From: an uncultured Myxococcales bacterium
GTDB lineage: Bacteria; Myxococcota_A; Bradymonadia; UBA7976; UBA1532
DNA length: 36,632 bases
Direction: 5' to 3'
Assembly (NCBI GenBank): GCA_903847385.1
Contig: CAINDO010000617.1
Span: 1-36,632, forward strand
Below are positions 1-14,745 of the stretch, piece after piece; within the stretch, counting starts at the first letter, position 1; each line of letters opens with the position of its first letter. A program made the position numbers and the translations under genes. A model generated the notes under the pieces. The model was not told the DNA's origin, made no database searches, and was given only the letters and a program-made list of their open reading frames with translations.

Positions 1-401
1 CCCCCGACCCCCGACCCCGGAGCCGAGCCCAGGTTCGCATTGACCGAATTGCCCCCGAGCGGCGTGGCGCGGCCAGGCTGACGCCATCTCCTCGGGCGCG
101 GGCGGTGGCCGGGCCTCGGCCGGTGGCGACTGCGCGCTCACGCCTTGCAGGGAGCAGGCAGTGGAGAAGGCGTCGTGCACAGTGAAAAGCAACCGCAGCC
201 GGCCGCCACACCGGGGGCTGGCGAGCACGTCGATCTCGAAGACGCGTCGCAGGAGCTCGTGCCAGAGCAGGTACCGGCCCGTTCGGCCTTTCGGCGGCGC
301 CGGAACGGAGTGAGAGCGGCGAGAACCGCTCGGCCCGGGTCGACGACTCGGCCGCGCGGATGCGGCGTCGCCGAGCGGAAGAGACGGAGTGAGAACGCCC
401 C
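1..401. other. Gene-poor left edge, no convincing complete CDS
   Basis: No reading frame here has a start, a ribosome binding site and a plausible protein. The first 43 bases on the plus strand could encode the Pro-rich C-terminal tail of a gene entering from the left, ending at the TGA at 41-43 (reading PRPPTPEPSPGSH), but this is too short to be sure. The right half contains paired inverted repeats and an 11-base direct repeat (acggagtgaga at 305-315 and 384-394). It lies directly downstream of the minus-strand VWA operon, so part of it is probably that operon's 3' untranslated or termination region. Confidence 0.4.
314..378 (-). terminator. Candidate structured 3' end of the VWA operon
   Basis: Just beyond the stop codon at 402-404 (minus strand), ccgagcgg at 371-378 can pair with ccgctcgg at 326-333, and an inner cgtcg/cgacg pair (366-370 with 341-345) extends the stem. 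A second perfect 6-bp hairpin, gagcgg-cgagaa-ccgctc, lies at 314-331 and competes for the same arm. There is no U tract, so this is not a classical intrinsic terminator. It could be a 3' stabilising structure or a repeated palindromic element. Confidence 0.25.
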
Positions 402-2228
402 CTACGGCAACACCCGCACGACATAGCTCGCCCCCGGAACAGGTTCGAGCAGGCGCAGCGCCCGCCCCGTGGCGCACTCCACGGCGTCCTCCAGGCGGTA
501 GTCGGCGGCGGGGAGCACCGTGCCATCGCGGCTGACCTCGATGGACTCGCCGGCGCCGGGTCGCACCTCGAGGCAGAACAGACGCTGCACCCGGGCGAGC
601 AGGCGGTCGATGGAGGCGCCGAGCTCGAAGCCATCGTCACAGATGGCCACGGCGTCGAGGGCGGCGCAGTCTTCGGCGTCTTCGCAGAAGGCCTGGCCGA
701 GCTCGCGGTAGCGCGCGCCGGAGTAGGCGCGGCCGGAATCCGAGACACACACGGCGAAACTCGGGCCGGTGCATGCGCCGTCCGGGCAACACATCGCCAC
801 GTCGGCCTGGGGGTCGAAGTCCGCCTGCGTGGGATCACAGCCCGCCATGGACGGGCCGGGAGTCCAGGTCAGCGGCTCGCCCGTGGCCAGGGTGCCCGTG
901 GGGCCCACCAGGGGCAGCACCCGCACGTCCAGGGCGCCGCGGGGCTTCAGGCTGCGCAGAAAGTCCACGTAGTCGGCCACGGGCGTGAGGGCCTCGGTAT
1001 GCCAGAGGCAGTTCTCGTTGTCGCCGCGGTCGACGATGCAGCGGGTCCTGTAACAGTCGTCCGCGTTCAGGGCGCCACACTCCGCGGCGTAGCAGGCCGC
1101 GGGGTCGCCAGTGCACAGGTCCGGATCGGCGTAGCCGTCGGGGAGTGTATCGGCGTCCTCGCCGTCCATCGGGCCGTATTTGCAGATGACGCTGCGCGAC
1201 GCGCGGGGATTGGCGGCCGGATCGGAGCAGTCGGCCTCGTCGCTGAGCACGACGACGAGCAGGCCGGCGTCCGGGCGCAGGAACGCGGGGTTCGCGACGC
1301 AGTTCGGGTCGAACACACCGTCGCGGCAACACTCGCCGTAGAGCGGGCCCTGCGGCCCCTCGCAGGAGAGCGCGAGGCGCATGGCCTCCAGGCCCTTCTC
1401 GAAGCCATCGCCCAGGGTGCCCAGCGTGACGAGGCAGGCGGTCGCCGTGGCCAGGGCCTCGGCCGAGGCGCCGTTCTCGGCGCGCAACACACCGTCGCGC
1501 AGATCCACGGCGGCCAGGGCGGCGTCGCAGGCCTCGGTGTCCGGGGCGTTGGGGCCGCCGGCGGTCGGGCAGGTCAGGGACATCTCGGGGGTGGTCGGGC
1601 GGACCAGGAACGCCCCGCGGTCAGTCTCCGTGCGCAGGTCCGTGCTGACCACGGCGAAGCGCAGGTCCAGGTCGGCGAGGCCGGGGCTGGCCCCGCGCAG
1701 GGCCGCGGCGAGCACGCCCTGCTCCTCGCACATGGAGCCGGAGTTGTCGACGACCACCAGCACGTCCATCTTGGGCCGCCCGGGGACCGTGACAGTCTGC
1801 GAGCGCGGCGCCGGGAGCATGCCGCCGTCGACGCTGCCGGCCGCGTCGGAGGGCAGGCAGCGGCCGTTGTCGCAGGCCGTGCCGTCGGCGCAGTTCGCGT
1901 CCGTCTCGCAGGTGGCCACACACACGGGCTGGGCCGGGGCCACGCCGCCGCAGGCCCGCACGAGCGCCGCGTCCTGGGCGGCCACGCAGGCCGAGGACAG
2001 GCCCGTGGCGGCGTCGCAGGCGGCGTCGTCCGCACAGGAGACGGTGCACAGACCGCACAGGCAGGCGGCGCCGGCGGCGGTCTCACAGTCGGCGTCCACG
2101 GTGCAGGCCGTGAGCCAGTGCGTCTCGCTGCCCACGTTGCCGCCGATGGGCGACACCGGCGTCTTCGAGCAGCCGAGACACAGCAGGGTCGAGAGCGCCA
2201 GCGCGGTCGGAGTGAGTGTGTTCTTCAT
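402..2228 (-). CDS. VWA-domain Cys-rich lipoprotein
   Basis: This is a 608-residue exported lipoprotein. The signal peptide ends in a lipobox (LLCLGC, Cys20), so the mature protein should be lipid-anchored. Residues 40-125 are Cys-rich, with repeated CxxDxDC-type spacing. A von Willebrand factor A domain starts near residue 154 with DVLVVVDNSGSM; the MIDAS metal site D161-x-S163-x-S165 is intact. The later half has many Cys pairs and an EADCSD motif. The start was chosen at the Met directly before the signal peptide; its ATG overlaps the upstream gene's TGA (ATGA), indicating translational coupling. The neighbour at 3229-4872 has the same architecture, so the two are probably paralogs. VWA domains bind protein partners through a divalent metal; the ligand is unknown. 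Confidence 0.88.
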   Translation of the reverse strand: MKNTLTPTALALSTLLCLGCSKTPVSPIGGNVGSETHWLTACTVDADCETAAGAACLCGLCTVSCADDAACDAATGLSSACVAAQDAALVRACGGVAPAQPVCVATCETDANCADGTACDNGRCLPSDAAGSVDGGMLPAPRSQTVTVPGRPKMDVLVVVDNSGSMCEEQGVLAAALRGASPGLADLDLRFAVVSTDLRTETDRGAFLVRPTTPEMSLTCPTAGGPNAPDTEACDAALAAVDLRDGVLRAENGASAEALATATACLVTLGTLGDGFEKGLEAMRLALSCEGPQGPLYGECCRDGVFDPNCVANPAFLRPDAGLLVVVLSDEADCSDPAANPRASRSVICKYGPMDGEDADTLPDGYADPDLCTGDPAACYAAECGALNADDCYRTRCIVDRGDNENCLWHTEALTPVADYVDFLRSLKPRGALDVRVLPLVGPTGTLATGEPLTWTPGPSMAGCDPTQADFDPQADVAMCCPDGACTGPSFAVCVSDSGRAYSGARYRELGQAFCEDAEDCAALDAVAICDDGFELGASIDRLLARVQRLFCLEVRPGAGESIEVSRDGTVLPAADYRLEDAVECATGRALRLLEPVPGASYVVRVLP

Positions 2229-3232
2229 GCTTCCTCTCCGTCGCGCAGGGCCTCGGCGCCCAGCTCTTCTTCGATCACGGTCTGCCCACAGTAGAACAGA
2301 AAACGCGTCGCGTCCGGGGACAGACCGTGCGCGGCGTTGTAGGCGTCCACGCGGGCGCGGACCTCGCCGAGGCGCGCCCGCGTGACGGCGAGAAGCGTGC
2401 GGATCTCCTCCTCGTGGGGGTGCCCCGGCCACACGTCGAAGCCGTAGGTGCTGCCGCCGCAGGCGTCGTCCGCGCGGCTGCGCGTGGCGCCCTGGCGGAG
2501 CTTGCGGCACAGCGCGCTGACCATGGCCTGATAGTGATCGAACACGGCGCCCTCCCAGCCGGCCGTGGCGCCGATGGGGATGACACAGGTGTCGCAGCGC
2601 CAGCGAGCGTCGTCCGTCGGCTGCACGCGGCCGTCCGCGGCGAGGCGGGCGAGGGCGCGCTCCACGGCGTCGGCCTCGAGCTTGACCACGCCGCTGATGG
2701 TCGCAGCGTCGCAGGGGCCGTAGCGATTCACGGCCACCCAGACCAGCGCGGCCTCGCCCTCGGCGGGGTCGCCGGCCAGCTCCGGGCCGAGCTCGTCGGG
2801 TTTGGCGGCGCGATAGACCACGCGCTCGCCCCGGCCCGAGCGAAACACCAGGCCCGTGTCCACCAGGTCGCTGAGTACGCCTTTGACGGTGTCCTCGTCG
2901 TCGTTGCGGAAGCGCCGCAACGCGTCCGCCCGGCTCACGAGGCCCTTCTCCGCGATGTGGCGGTGCACGGCCTCCCACAAGGTCTGGCCGCGGTCGGTGG
3001 CGCTCTCGTTCAGGCGCTCCAGGCGGGCGTGGTAGGTGCGCAGGGCCATGCCGAACATGTCGGCGATGACCTTGCGGCCCACCCCCTGCGCCCGCAGCTC
3101 GCGCACGAGCTCCAGGAAGACCTGGTTGGCCACGTGGGCCAGGGGCGCGCGAATGCCCGCGCTGGTGGCCAGGTGGGCGACGAGCACGGTGGTCTGTCGC
3201 ACGACGGCGTCGATGAGGGCGTTGACGTTCAT
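2225..3232 (-). CDS. Helix-turn-helix / winged-helix protein between two VWA genes
   Basis: This is a 335-residue soluble protein with no signal peptide. Residues about 50-75 (VGRKVIADMFGMALRTYHAR) look like a helix-turn-helix. Residues about 82-142 look like a winged helix (predicted helices, then GLVFRSGRGERVVYR as a wing). A second helical segment lies at 170-200. CDTC and a later lone Cys are present, but no clear zinc site. It overlaps the VWA gene before it and the VWA gene after it by four bases each (ATGA), so all three are probably made from one mRNA. A DNA-binding regulator of its own operon is the simplest reading, but this is inference. I do not recognise a named family. Confidence 0.8.
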   Translation of the reverse strand: MNVNALIDAVVRQTTVLVAHLATSAGIRAPLAHVANQVFLELVRELRAQGVGRKVIADMFGMALRTYHARLERLNESATDRGQTLWEAVHRHIAEKGLVSRADALRRFRNDDEDTVKGVLSDLVDTGLVFRSGRGERVVYRAAKPDELGPELAGDPAEGEAALVWVAVNRYGPCDAATISGVVKLEADAVERALARLAADGRVQPTDDARWRCDTCVIPIGATAGWEGAVFDHYQAMVSALCRKLRQGATRSRADDACGGSTYGFDVWPGHPHEEEIRTLLAVTRARLGEVRARVDAYNAAHGLSPDATRFLFYCGQTVIEEELGAEALRDGEEA

Positions 3233-4872
3233 GGCTGCACACTCCGCCCCAGGTCGCGACCATAAGACAAGACCAGTCTCGCGCCGAGGGGCGGTGGGGC
3301 CGCGAGATGCAGCGACTGACCGCTGGCGCAGGCGGGATCGGGCTCCACGGACCAGGCCGTGTCGGGCAGCATCGTGGCCGCGCAGGCGCCGTCCGGGCAC
3401 TCCAGGCGCACGTTGACCGTGTCGGCGAGGGCCGGCGCGGTCAGGCAGTCGATGGTCAGGGACTCCTCGAGCACCCGGAACAGGCGCCCGAGCGGGCCGG
3501 CCAGGTCGCCGCCGCACAGGGACACGCACTGTTCGGGGTCGTGGCAGCCCAGCCCCCGGTCGCCGAAGGCCTCGGCCAGCGCCAGGTAGCGCAGGCCCGC
3601 CGCGGCGTCGCCGAACGCGGAGCGGCAGGCCGACAGCGGCTCGCCCTCGCAGCGCCCGCCGGGGCAGCAGGCCTCGCTGGGCTCGTCGAGCCCGCCGGCG
3701 CCCTCGCAGGCCGGGTCCGTGGGCGCCACGGGCAGCCCGAAGGCCACGGGCGCCCCGGCTTCGGTGTGGCGCGGGGTACCGGTGAACGCGGCCACGATGA
3801 GGCGGTTGGCCGGGTCGCGCTTCAGGTCGGCCAGGAACCGGCGGTACTCGTCGACGGGGGTCAGGACGCCGGGGAACCACTGGCAGGTGCTCAACTTCAG
3901 GTTCTCGGCCGGGTCCACGGGGGGCGCGCCCGGGCCGCCGCAGAAGTGGGCGTGACAGTCCGCCGGGGTGCGCCCGCGACACTCCGTCGCGAAACACGCC
4001 GCGCGGTCGCCGCTCGGGCAGTACGCGGCGTCGCCGTAGGCCGAGGGCACGCCCGCGGCGTCGAGGTCACCGGCGCCGTGGCGACAGATGGCCCGCACCG
4101 GCTGGGCCGAGATGTCACAGCGGCGCGCGCGGCAGGCCTCCGCGGGCTCGCCGACCTCGCAGTCGTCGGCCTCGGGGCGGCCCGTGCGGCAGATCGCGCG
4201 GCTGGAGGCCGCCGGGTTCTCGACCGGGTCCGAGCAGTCGTCCTCGTCGGTGAGGAACACGACGACCAGCGTCGCGTCCGGCCGCAGGAAGTCCGGCGAG
4301 GCCGTGCAGTTGCGGTCGTAGGTCGGGCGGCCGTCGTCCCCCGGCACGCAGCAGGCGCCGAAGCGCTCGGCGTTGGGGCCGTCGCAGGAGAGCGCGAGGC
4401 GCATGGCCTCCAGGCCCTTCTCGCGGTTGCTGCCGCGGGTGCCCAGGGTGGTCAGGCAGCGCAGGGCGCGCGAGACCTCGGCCTCGGGGGCGCCTTCGAG
4501 CGCCGAGCCCACGCCGAGCGACAGGACGGACGGCACGCCGGCGCAGTCCGGGTCGTCGGGCGTGACGAAGGCGCCGCGGCGGTCCGAGCGCTGCAGATCC
4601 GTGTCCGTCACGGCGACGCGGACGTTCGCCCGGCCGCCCAGGCCCGTGGCGAAGAGGCCGGCGAGCGCCTCGAAGTTGTGCGCCAGGTTCGCCTGCTCCT
4701 CGGCCATGGAGCCCGAGTCGTCGACGACGAACAGGAAGTCCACGTTCGAGACGCGCGGGTACTCCACGGTCTCGCGCATGCCGCCCGAGAGGGACGCCTC
4801 CAGCGGCAGGAGCGGGTGGTTGTTGCAGGCGGCGAGCGCGGCGAGCGACAGGAACAACAGCGGGGTTCTCAT
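3229..4872 (-). CDS. VWA-domain lipoprotein, first gene of the operon
   Basis: This is a 547-residue lipoprotein with a short signal peptide ending in ALAAC (Cys16). The VWA domain begins near residue 44 (VDFLFVVDDSGSM) with an intact MIDAS site, D51-x-S53-x-S55. It shares with the product of 402-2228 the phrases 'EKGLEAMRLALSC', 'FLRPDA' and 'DExDCSDP', so it is a paralog, but it lacks the Cys-rich N-terminal region. The central part (residues about 210-300) has many Cys residues that probably form disulfides. The start has a GGGAG Shine-Dalgarno 7 nt upstream. The downstream HTH gene starts inside its stop codon. Confidence 0.88.
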   Translation of the reverse strand: MRTPLLFLSLAALAACNNHPLLPLEASLSGGMRETVEYPRVSNVDFLFVVDDSGSMAEEQANLAHNFEALAGLFATGLGGRANVRVAVTDTDLQRSDRRGAFVTPDDPDCAGVPSVLSLGVGSALEGAPEAEVSRALRCLTTLGTRGSNREKGLEAMRLALSCDGPNAERFGACCVPGDDGRPTYDRNCTASPDFLRPDATLVVVFLTDEDDCSDPVENPAASSRAICRTGRPEADDCEVGEPAEACRARRCDISAQPVRAICRHGAGDLDAAGVPSAYGDAAYCPSGDRAACFATECRGRTPADCHAHFCGGPGAPPVDPAENLKLSTCQWFPGVLTPVDEYRRFLADLKRDPANRLIVAAFTGTPRHTEAGAPVAFGLPVAPTDPACEGAGGLDEPSEACCPGGRCEGEPLSACRSAFGDAAAGLRYLALAEAFGDRGLGCHDPEQCVSLCGGDLAGPLGRLFRVLEESLTIDCLTAPALADTVNVRLECPDGACAATMLPDTAWSVEPDPACASGQSLHLAAPPPLGARLVLSYGRDLGRSVQP

Positions 4873-4882
4873 GGGGTCTCTC

Positions 4883-4903
4883 CCGTGACGTTTGACTTCA
4901 CGG
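4883..4903. promoter_or_regulatory. Inverted repeat in the leader of the VWA operon
   Basis: On the plus strand, ccgtga (4883-4888) and tcacgg (4898-4903) form a perfect 6-bp inverted repeat with a 9-bp spacer, 11-31 nt upstream of the ATG at 4872. As DNA it could be an operator for a dimeric regulator such as the HTH protein of the same operon. As RNA, the 3' arm directly abuts the GGGAG Shine-Dalgarno, so a hairpin could affect ribosome access. Both readings are inference. Confidence 0.35.
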
Positions 4904-4952
4904 TAGGGGGCCCCCGAGGCCGGCGGCAGAGCGGGATCCCGGCACGCGGGGG

Positions 4953-4978
4953 GGTGCAGAAATCGGCACCGTTTTTTT
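4953..4978 (+). terminator. Hairpin plus T7 tract upstream of the yfcG-like gene
   Basis: ggtgc (4953-4957) pairs with gcacc (4966-4970) across an 8-base loop, followed after one base by seven T (4972-4978). This resembles a weak intrinsic terminator reading on the plus strand. No plus-strand gene ends upstream, so if real it would act as an attenuator in the leader of the gene starting at 5016, or stop antisense transcription. The stem is only 5 bp, so the call is tentative. Confidence 0.3.
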
Positions 4979-5015
4979 GCGACGCGACCGGCCCCGGCGC
5001 CATCGTGTTCACACC

Positions 5016-5702
5016 ATGATCGACCTGTACACCGCCTCGACCCCCAACGGACACAAAGCCTCGGTCGCCCTGGAGGAGCTCGGACTGCCCTATACGGTGC
5101 ACCCGATCAAGCTCACCGCCCAGGAGCAGAAGGCGCCGTGGTTCCTGAAGATCAACCCGAACGGCCGCATCCCGGCCATCGTGGACCGCGAGGCGGACGA
5201 CTTCGCGGTCTTCGAGTCGGGCGCCATCCTGATGTATCTGGCCGAGAAGACCGGCCGGCTCATGCCCACCTCGCCCCGCGGTCGCTCGACGGTGGTGCAG
5301 TGGCTGATGTTCCAGATGGGTGGTGTCGGACCCATGATGGGTCAAGCCAACGTTTTTTTTCGCTATTTCCCGGAGAAAATCCCGGCCGCGATCGAGCGCT
5401 ATCAGAACGAGACGCGGCGTCTGCTGGGGGTCCTGGACGAACGTCTCCGTGACAATGAGTATCTCGCCGGTGACTACTCCATCGCCGACATCGCCAACTG
5501 GTGCTGGGCCCGGACACACCGTTGGTCGGGCGTGGAGATCGACGATCGGCCGCATCTGCAGCGGTGGATCGAACAGATCGCCGCCCGCCCGGCCGCCGCA
5601 CGCGGCATCGCCGTGCCCGAGGAACTGCACCTGCTGAAGGCCGCCGACGCGGACGCGGCGCGCAAGTTCGCGGAAGAGGCTGCGAAAATCGTTCAACGTT
5701 GA
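5016..5702 (+). CDS. yfcG: YfcG/YghU-type (Nu-class) glutathione-dependent disulfide-bond oxidoreductase
   Basis: This is a 228-residue cytoplasmic glutathione S-transferase-fold protein. The N-terminal thioredoxin-like domain begins [14 protein letters not shown]. Thr9 and Asn11 fall at the positions that contact glutathione disulfide in E. coli YfcG, and there is no catalytic Cys or Tyr at the N terminus, as in that family. Further family signatures are [28 protein letters not shown] and a C-terminal helical domain with YSIADIANW. Family members reduce disulfides using GSH/GSSG. The start was chosen at the MIDLY methionine by similarity to YfcG; there is no clear Shine-Dalgarno. A T8 run inside the gene (5353-5360) is unusual for this GC content. 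Confidence 0.9.
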   Translation: MIDLYTASTPNGHKASVALEELGLPYTVHPIKLTAQEQKAPWFLKINPNGRIPAIVDREADDFAVFESGAILMYLAEKTGRLMPTSPRGRSTVVQWLMFQMGGVGPMMGQANVFFRYFPEKIPAAIERYQNETRRLLGVLDERLRDNEYLAGDYSIADIANWCWARTHRWSGVEIDDRPHLQRWIEQIAARPAAARGIAVPEELHLLKAADADAARKFAEEAAKIVQR

Positions 5703-5762
5703 GGTATCCTCTCCGTCGCGGCGCGCCTGATCGGACACTGTAGGCGCAGGAGCCATCGACCG

Positions 5763-7232
5763 ATGAGGTCGGTGACGGAGAAGACTCTGATGTCACACAG
5801 CCATTTATTCGAGCGGGTCGGCTCTGCGGAGTCGACCTGGCGGTCATTACACGCCGAGGCCCTCCAGAGCCTCGACGCCGCGTTGAACACCTTTGCCGCC
5901 CGCCGGGAGGCCGAGCAGGCCCTGCGCGACGCCCTGGCCGACCTGGGGGCCGCGGTGCTCGCCCGTTTCGCCGACGCCGACGAGCGCGCGGCCTTCGCCG
6001 AGGTGCTGGACGGCGCCCCGCTGCGCCCGCCCGTCGTCGCGCCCGCAGCCATGAGCCCCCTGCCCCCCCAGCCCTCGCCCGTGCAGGCGCCCCCCGTGCG
6101 CGTCACGGCGGAGATCATCTCCACGCTGGCCGCCGAGCTCATGTCCGGGCGGGCCATCGCGCGCTCGCCCGTGGTCGTGGCGCTGCCCCCGGAGCCGGCG
6201 CTCGAGGAGGCCGCCGGCGCGCTGCAGGAGGGCCTGGTCGCCCTGGGTGAGCCCCCCGCCCCGGACGCCGGCCCCGCCGCGCTCGACACCGAGGTCCGCC
6301 GCCTGTGCGGCCTGGCGCAGTCCCACCTGGGCACCTGGGGCCAGCTCGCCCCCCGGGCCAACTTCGCGCTCTCGGGCTGGCTCACGGCGCGGCTGCGGCA
6401 CGTGCAGGAGCTGGCCGCCCGCCAGGGGCTGGACGCCCTGGACGTGCCCGTGGCCGCCGCCATCCGGCGCCTCTCGGGGCACTCCAAGGACACGCAGCCC
6501 GGCTTCATCCACGGCCTGGCGCTGGGCCACGCGCCCCAGCAGGGCTCCTGGACGGCGGACGCGGCCGAGTGGCGCGAGCTGGTGCTGCGGCTGCTGAACG
6601 ACTGTGCCCCCACGGCCCGGCCGGCGCCGCTCAACCCGGACGACCACATCCGCATCCTCACGGAGCGCGTGCGCGCCGGGCTGGACGGCCCCACGCTGGC
6701 CGCCGAGCTCAAGACGCTGCTGCGCGAGGGCATGTCCCCCACGGACAAACGCGTGGTGAACCTGGCCCGGCCCTTCGCCGACGCGCTGGACGGCTCGACG
6801 CTGGCCCCGCTGCGCAAGGCCATCCGGGATGCCATCGAGGCGGAGACCGAGGCCGAGGACGCCGCGGACGCCCACCGAAACGCGCTGCCGTCGGACTGGC
6901 CCCTGTTCTCCGAAACGCGCGGGCGCCGCGTCGTGATCGTGGGTGGAGACCCCCGCCCCGAACGCGCCGCGCGCCTGCGCGCCGCCTTCGACTTCGCCGA
7001 GGTCGAGTGGCTCGAGGGCAACACGACCCGCAAGATCGATGGCCTCAAAGAGCGCATGCGCAGCGGCAGCCTGGACTTGGTGATCGTGCTGCGCGCGTTC
7101 AACAGCCACAAGGTCTCCGACGCGATCTTCGGCGTGAAATCGGAGACTTGCGTGGCCGTGCTGGCCGATGGTTACGGCGTGACCCAGGTGCGCCTGGGCC
7201 TGGAGCGGTTCCTGGTGCGCGCCGCGGCGTGA
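5763..7232 (+). CDS. DUF2325-like C-terminal domain protein with long helical N-terminal region
   Basis: This is a 489-residue soluble protein. The N-terminal two-thirds is Ala/Leu/Glu-rich and probably helical, with a Pro-rich linker around residues 88-115. The last ~105 residues form a small alpha/beta domain: a GRRVVIVGGDPRP strand-loop, then SLDLVIVLRAFNSHKVSDAI, and near the end LADGYGVTQV. This order matches the DUF2325 family, which has no established biochemical function. Two starts are possible: 5763 (AGGAG 10 nt upstream) or 5790 (GGAG 9 nt upstream). The longer form is given because its ribosome site is stronger. It lies 60 nt after the yfcG-like gene and may be cotranscribed with it. 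Confidence 0.78.
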   Translation: MRSVTEKTLMSHSHLFERVGSAESTWRSLHAEALQSLDAALNTFAARREAEQALRDALADLGAAVLARFADADERAAFAEVLDGAPLRPPVVAPAAMSPLPPQPSPVQAPPVRVTAEIISTLAAELMSGRAIARSPVVVALPPEPALEEAAGALQEGLVALGEPPAPDAGPAALDTEVRRLCGLAQSHLGTWGQLAPRANFALSGWLTARLRHVQELAARQGLDALDVPVAAAIRRLSGHSKDTQPGFIHGLALGHAPQQGSWTADAAEWRELVLRLLNDCAPTARPAPLNPDDHIRILTERVRAGLDGPTLAAELKTLLREGMSPTDKRVVNLARPFADALDGSTLAPLRKAIRDAIEAETEAEDAADAHRNALPSDWPLFSETRGRRVVIVGGDPRPERAARLRAAFDFAEVEWLEGNTTRKIDGLKERMRSGSLDLVIVLRAFNSHKVSDAIFGVKSETCVAVLADGYGVTQVRLGLERFLVRAAA

Positions 7233-7254
7233 GGCCGGCGGGCGGCTCAATCAC

Positions 7255-7911
7255 TCAGTGCGTGCGCTCGCGGTAGAAGCGCAGGTAGGCGGCCTGCTCG
7301 GGGCTCAGGTCCTCCTCGTCCAGGTCGTCGTTGACGATCTCCCAGAGCTCGTTCTCCAGCCACCAGCGGTGGACGAACGCCTCGAACTCCGGCGCGGCCG
7401 CCACTGTGTTGCGGCGCAAAACGTCCGCCGTGAGCTCGCCCTCGGGCGCGTCGAAGTGGATGGGCGAGCAGACCACCTGGGGGGCCTGGCCGGGGGCCAG
7501 GTACAGGTACCAGAACAGGCAGTCCTGCTGGTCGCGCAGGAAGCGGACCGTGAAGGCCCCGGGCTCGATCGGGCAGGGCACGGCCACGTCGCCCAGATCC
7601 CACTCGCAGCCCGTGCACGAGGGCACGGCGTCCTGCAGGGCGGCGTCTCCCATGAAGACCTCGAAGGCCGGGGGCAGCGTCAGGCCCGCGGCCTCGAGGG
7701 CGACGCGGATGTCCTCGAGGAGGTCGCCGTTGCAGGGTGAAGCCTCGCCCGCGGACTCGCGCAGCCACTCGTAGTCGCCCGCGAGGGCCGAGTCGGCGAG
7801 GTCGGGGACCCCGGCGAAGTCGTAGAGCTCGTAGGTGCCATCGCAGGGCCGCAGATCGCCGAGGTCGAAGGACCACCAGCCGAGATCGAAGGGGGACGTG
7901 AAGGCGCGCAT
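7255..7911 (-). CDS. Hypothetical protein, possibly SMI1/KNR4 (SUKH)-like
   Basis: This is a 218-residue acidic soluble protein without a signal peptide. It starts MRAFTSPFDLGWWSFDLG; the start at 7911 has GGAG 8 nt upstream, and the frame further upstream looks non-coding. Features reminiscent of the SMI1/KNR4 (SUKH) fold are the LPPAFEVFMGD segment near residue 98, a conserved-looking CTGCEWDLGD turn, FLRDQQDCLFWYLYLAPG and an acidic C-terminal helix (WWLENELWEIVNDDLDEED). SUKH proteins often act as immunity proteins or binding adaptors, but no toxin gene is adjacent. The assignment is by pattern only. It converges with the DUF2325-like gene, with 22 nt between the stops. Confidence 0.72.
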   Translation of the reverse strand: MRAFTSPFDLGWWSFDLGDLRPCDGTYELYDFAGVPDLADSALAGDYEWLRESAGEASPCNGDLLEDIRVALEAAGLTLPPAFEVFMGDAALQDAVPSCTGCEWDLGDVAVPCPIEPGAFTVRFLRDQQDCLFWYLYLAPGQAPQVVCSPIHFDAPEGELTADVLRRNTVAAAPEFEAFVHRWWLENELWEIVNDDLDEEDLSPEQAAYLRFYRERTH

Positions 7912-8029
7912 GGCAGGGCTCCGGAAAAGAAAGGGCGCGGAGGCTACTCCCAAAGGTCGAATCAAGCGAGGTCGAATGCACGGGCGCTGCGAAGCGGTCC
8001 GCACGCTCGAACCTCGGCTGGGGTCTTCA

Positions 8030-8099
8030 GGGGGTGTGATGGAGCGGAGGCGGGGGGATCGGCGGGGCAGGCGGAGGCGCGTGGGTCAGGCGCCGTGAC
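8030..8099 (-). terminator. C-rich, G-poor 3' region after the MopE/fibrinogen-like gene (possible Rho site)
   Basis: On the minus strand the ~70 nt following the stop of the gene ending at 8100 are strongly C-rich with few long stems (plus strand: long G/A runs at 8030-8095). Unstructured C-rich RNA is the substrate for Rho loading, so this is a candidate Rho-dependent termination region. No intrinsic terminator hairpin is visible between 7912 and 8099. Confidence 0.22.
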
Positions 8100-14618
<6,519 letters not shown>

Positions 14619-14655
14619 GCTCGGTCCTCCAAACTCCCCCAGGAGTCGAGCGGAC

Positions 14656-14684
14656 ACCATACGCATTCCTCACACACATCTCAA
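14656..14684 (-). promoter_or_regulatory. Sigma70-type promoter for the MopE/fibrinogen-like gene
   Basis: Read on the minus strand, TTGAGA (14684-14679; 5 of 6 to consensus) and TATGGT (14661-14656; 4 of 6) are separated by exactly 17 bp. This places the transcription start near 14649, about 30 nt upstream of the ATG at 14618, with the GGAGG site in between. The gene on the other side (start 14746) is divergent and shares this 127-bp intergenic region. Confidence 0.6.
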
Positions 14685-14745
14685 CGCGCGCCGGATTGCG
14701 TCTCCGGCAGGTCTGGGGCACGCTCGGCACGAAGAAGGCACACCC

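Noticed and set aside
145..426. Small plus-strand open frame at the left edge
   Set aside because: No ribosome site, an Arg-rich low-complexity product, and it runs into the antisense end of the VWA gene and the inverted-repeat region.
3230..4872. Frame running from the first VWA gene through the HTH gene as one giant protein
   Set aside because: The upstream parts of these long frames are Arg/Pro/Gly-rich shadows; the real starts are set by lipoprotein signal peptides and ATGA overlaps.
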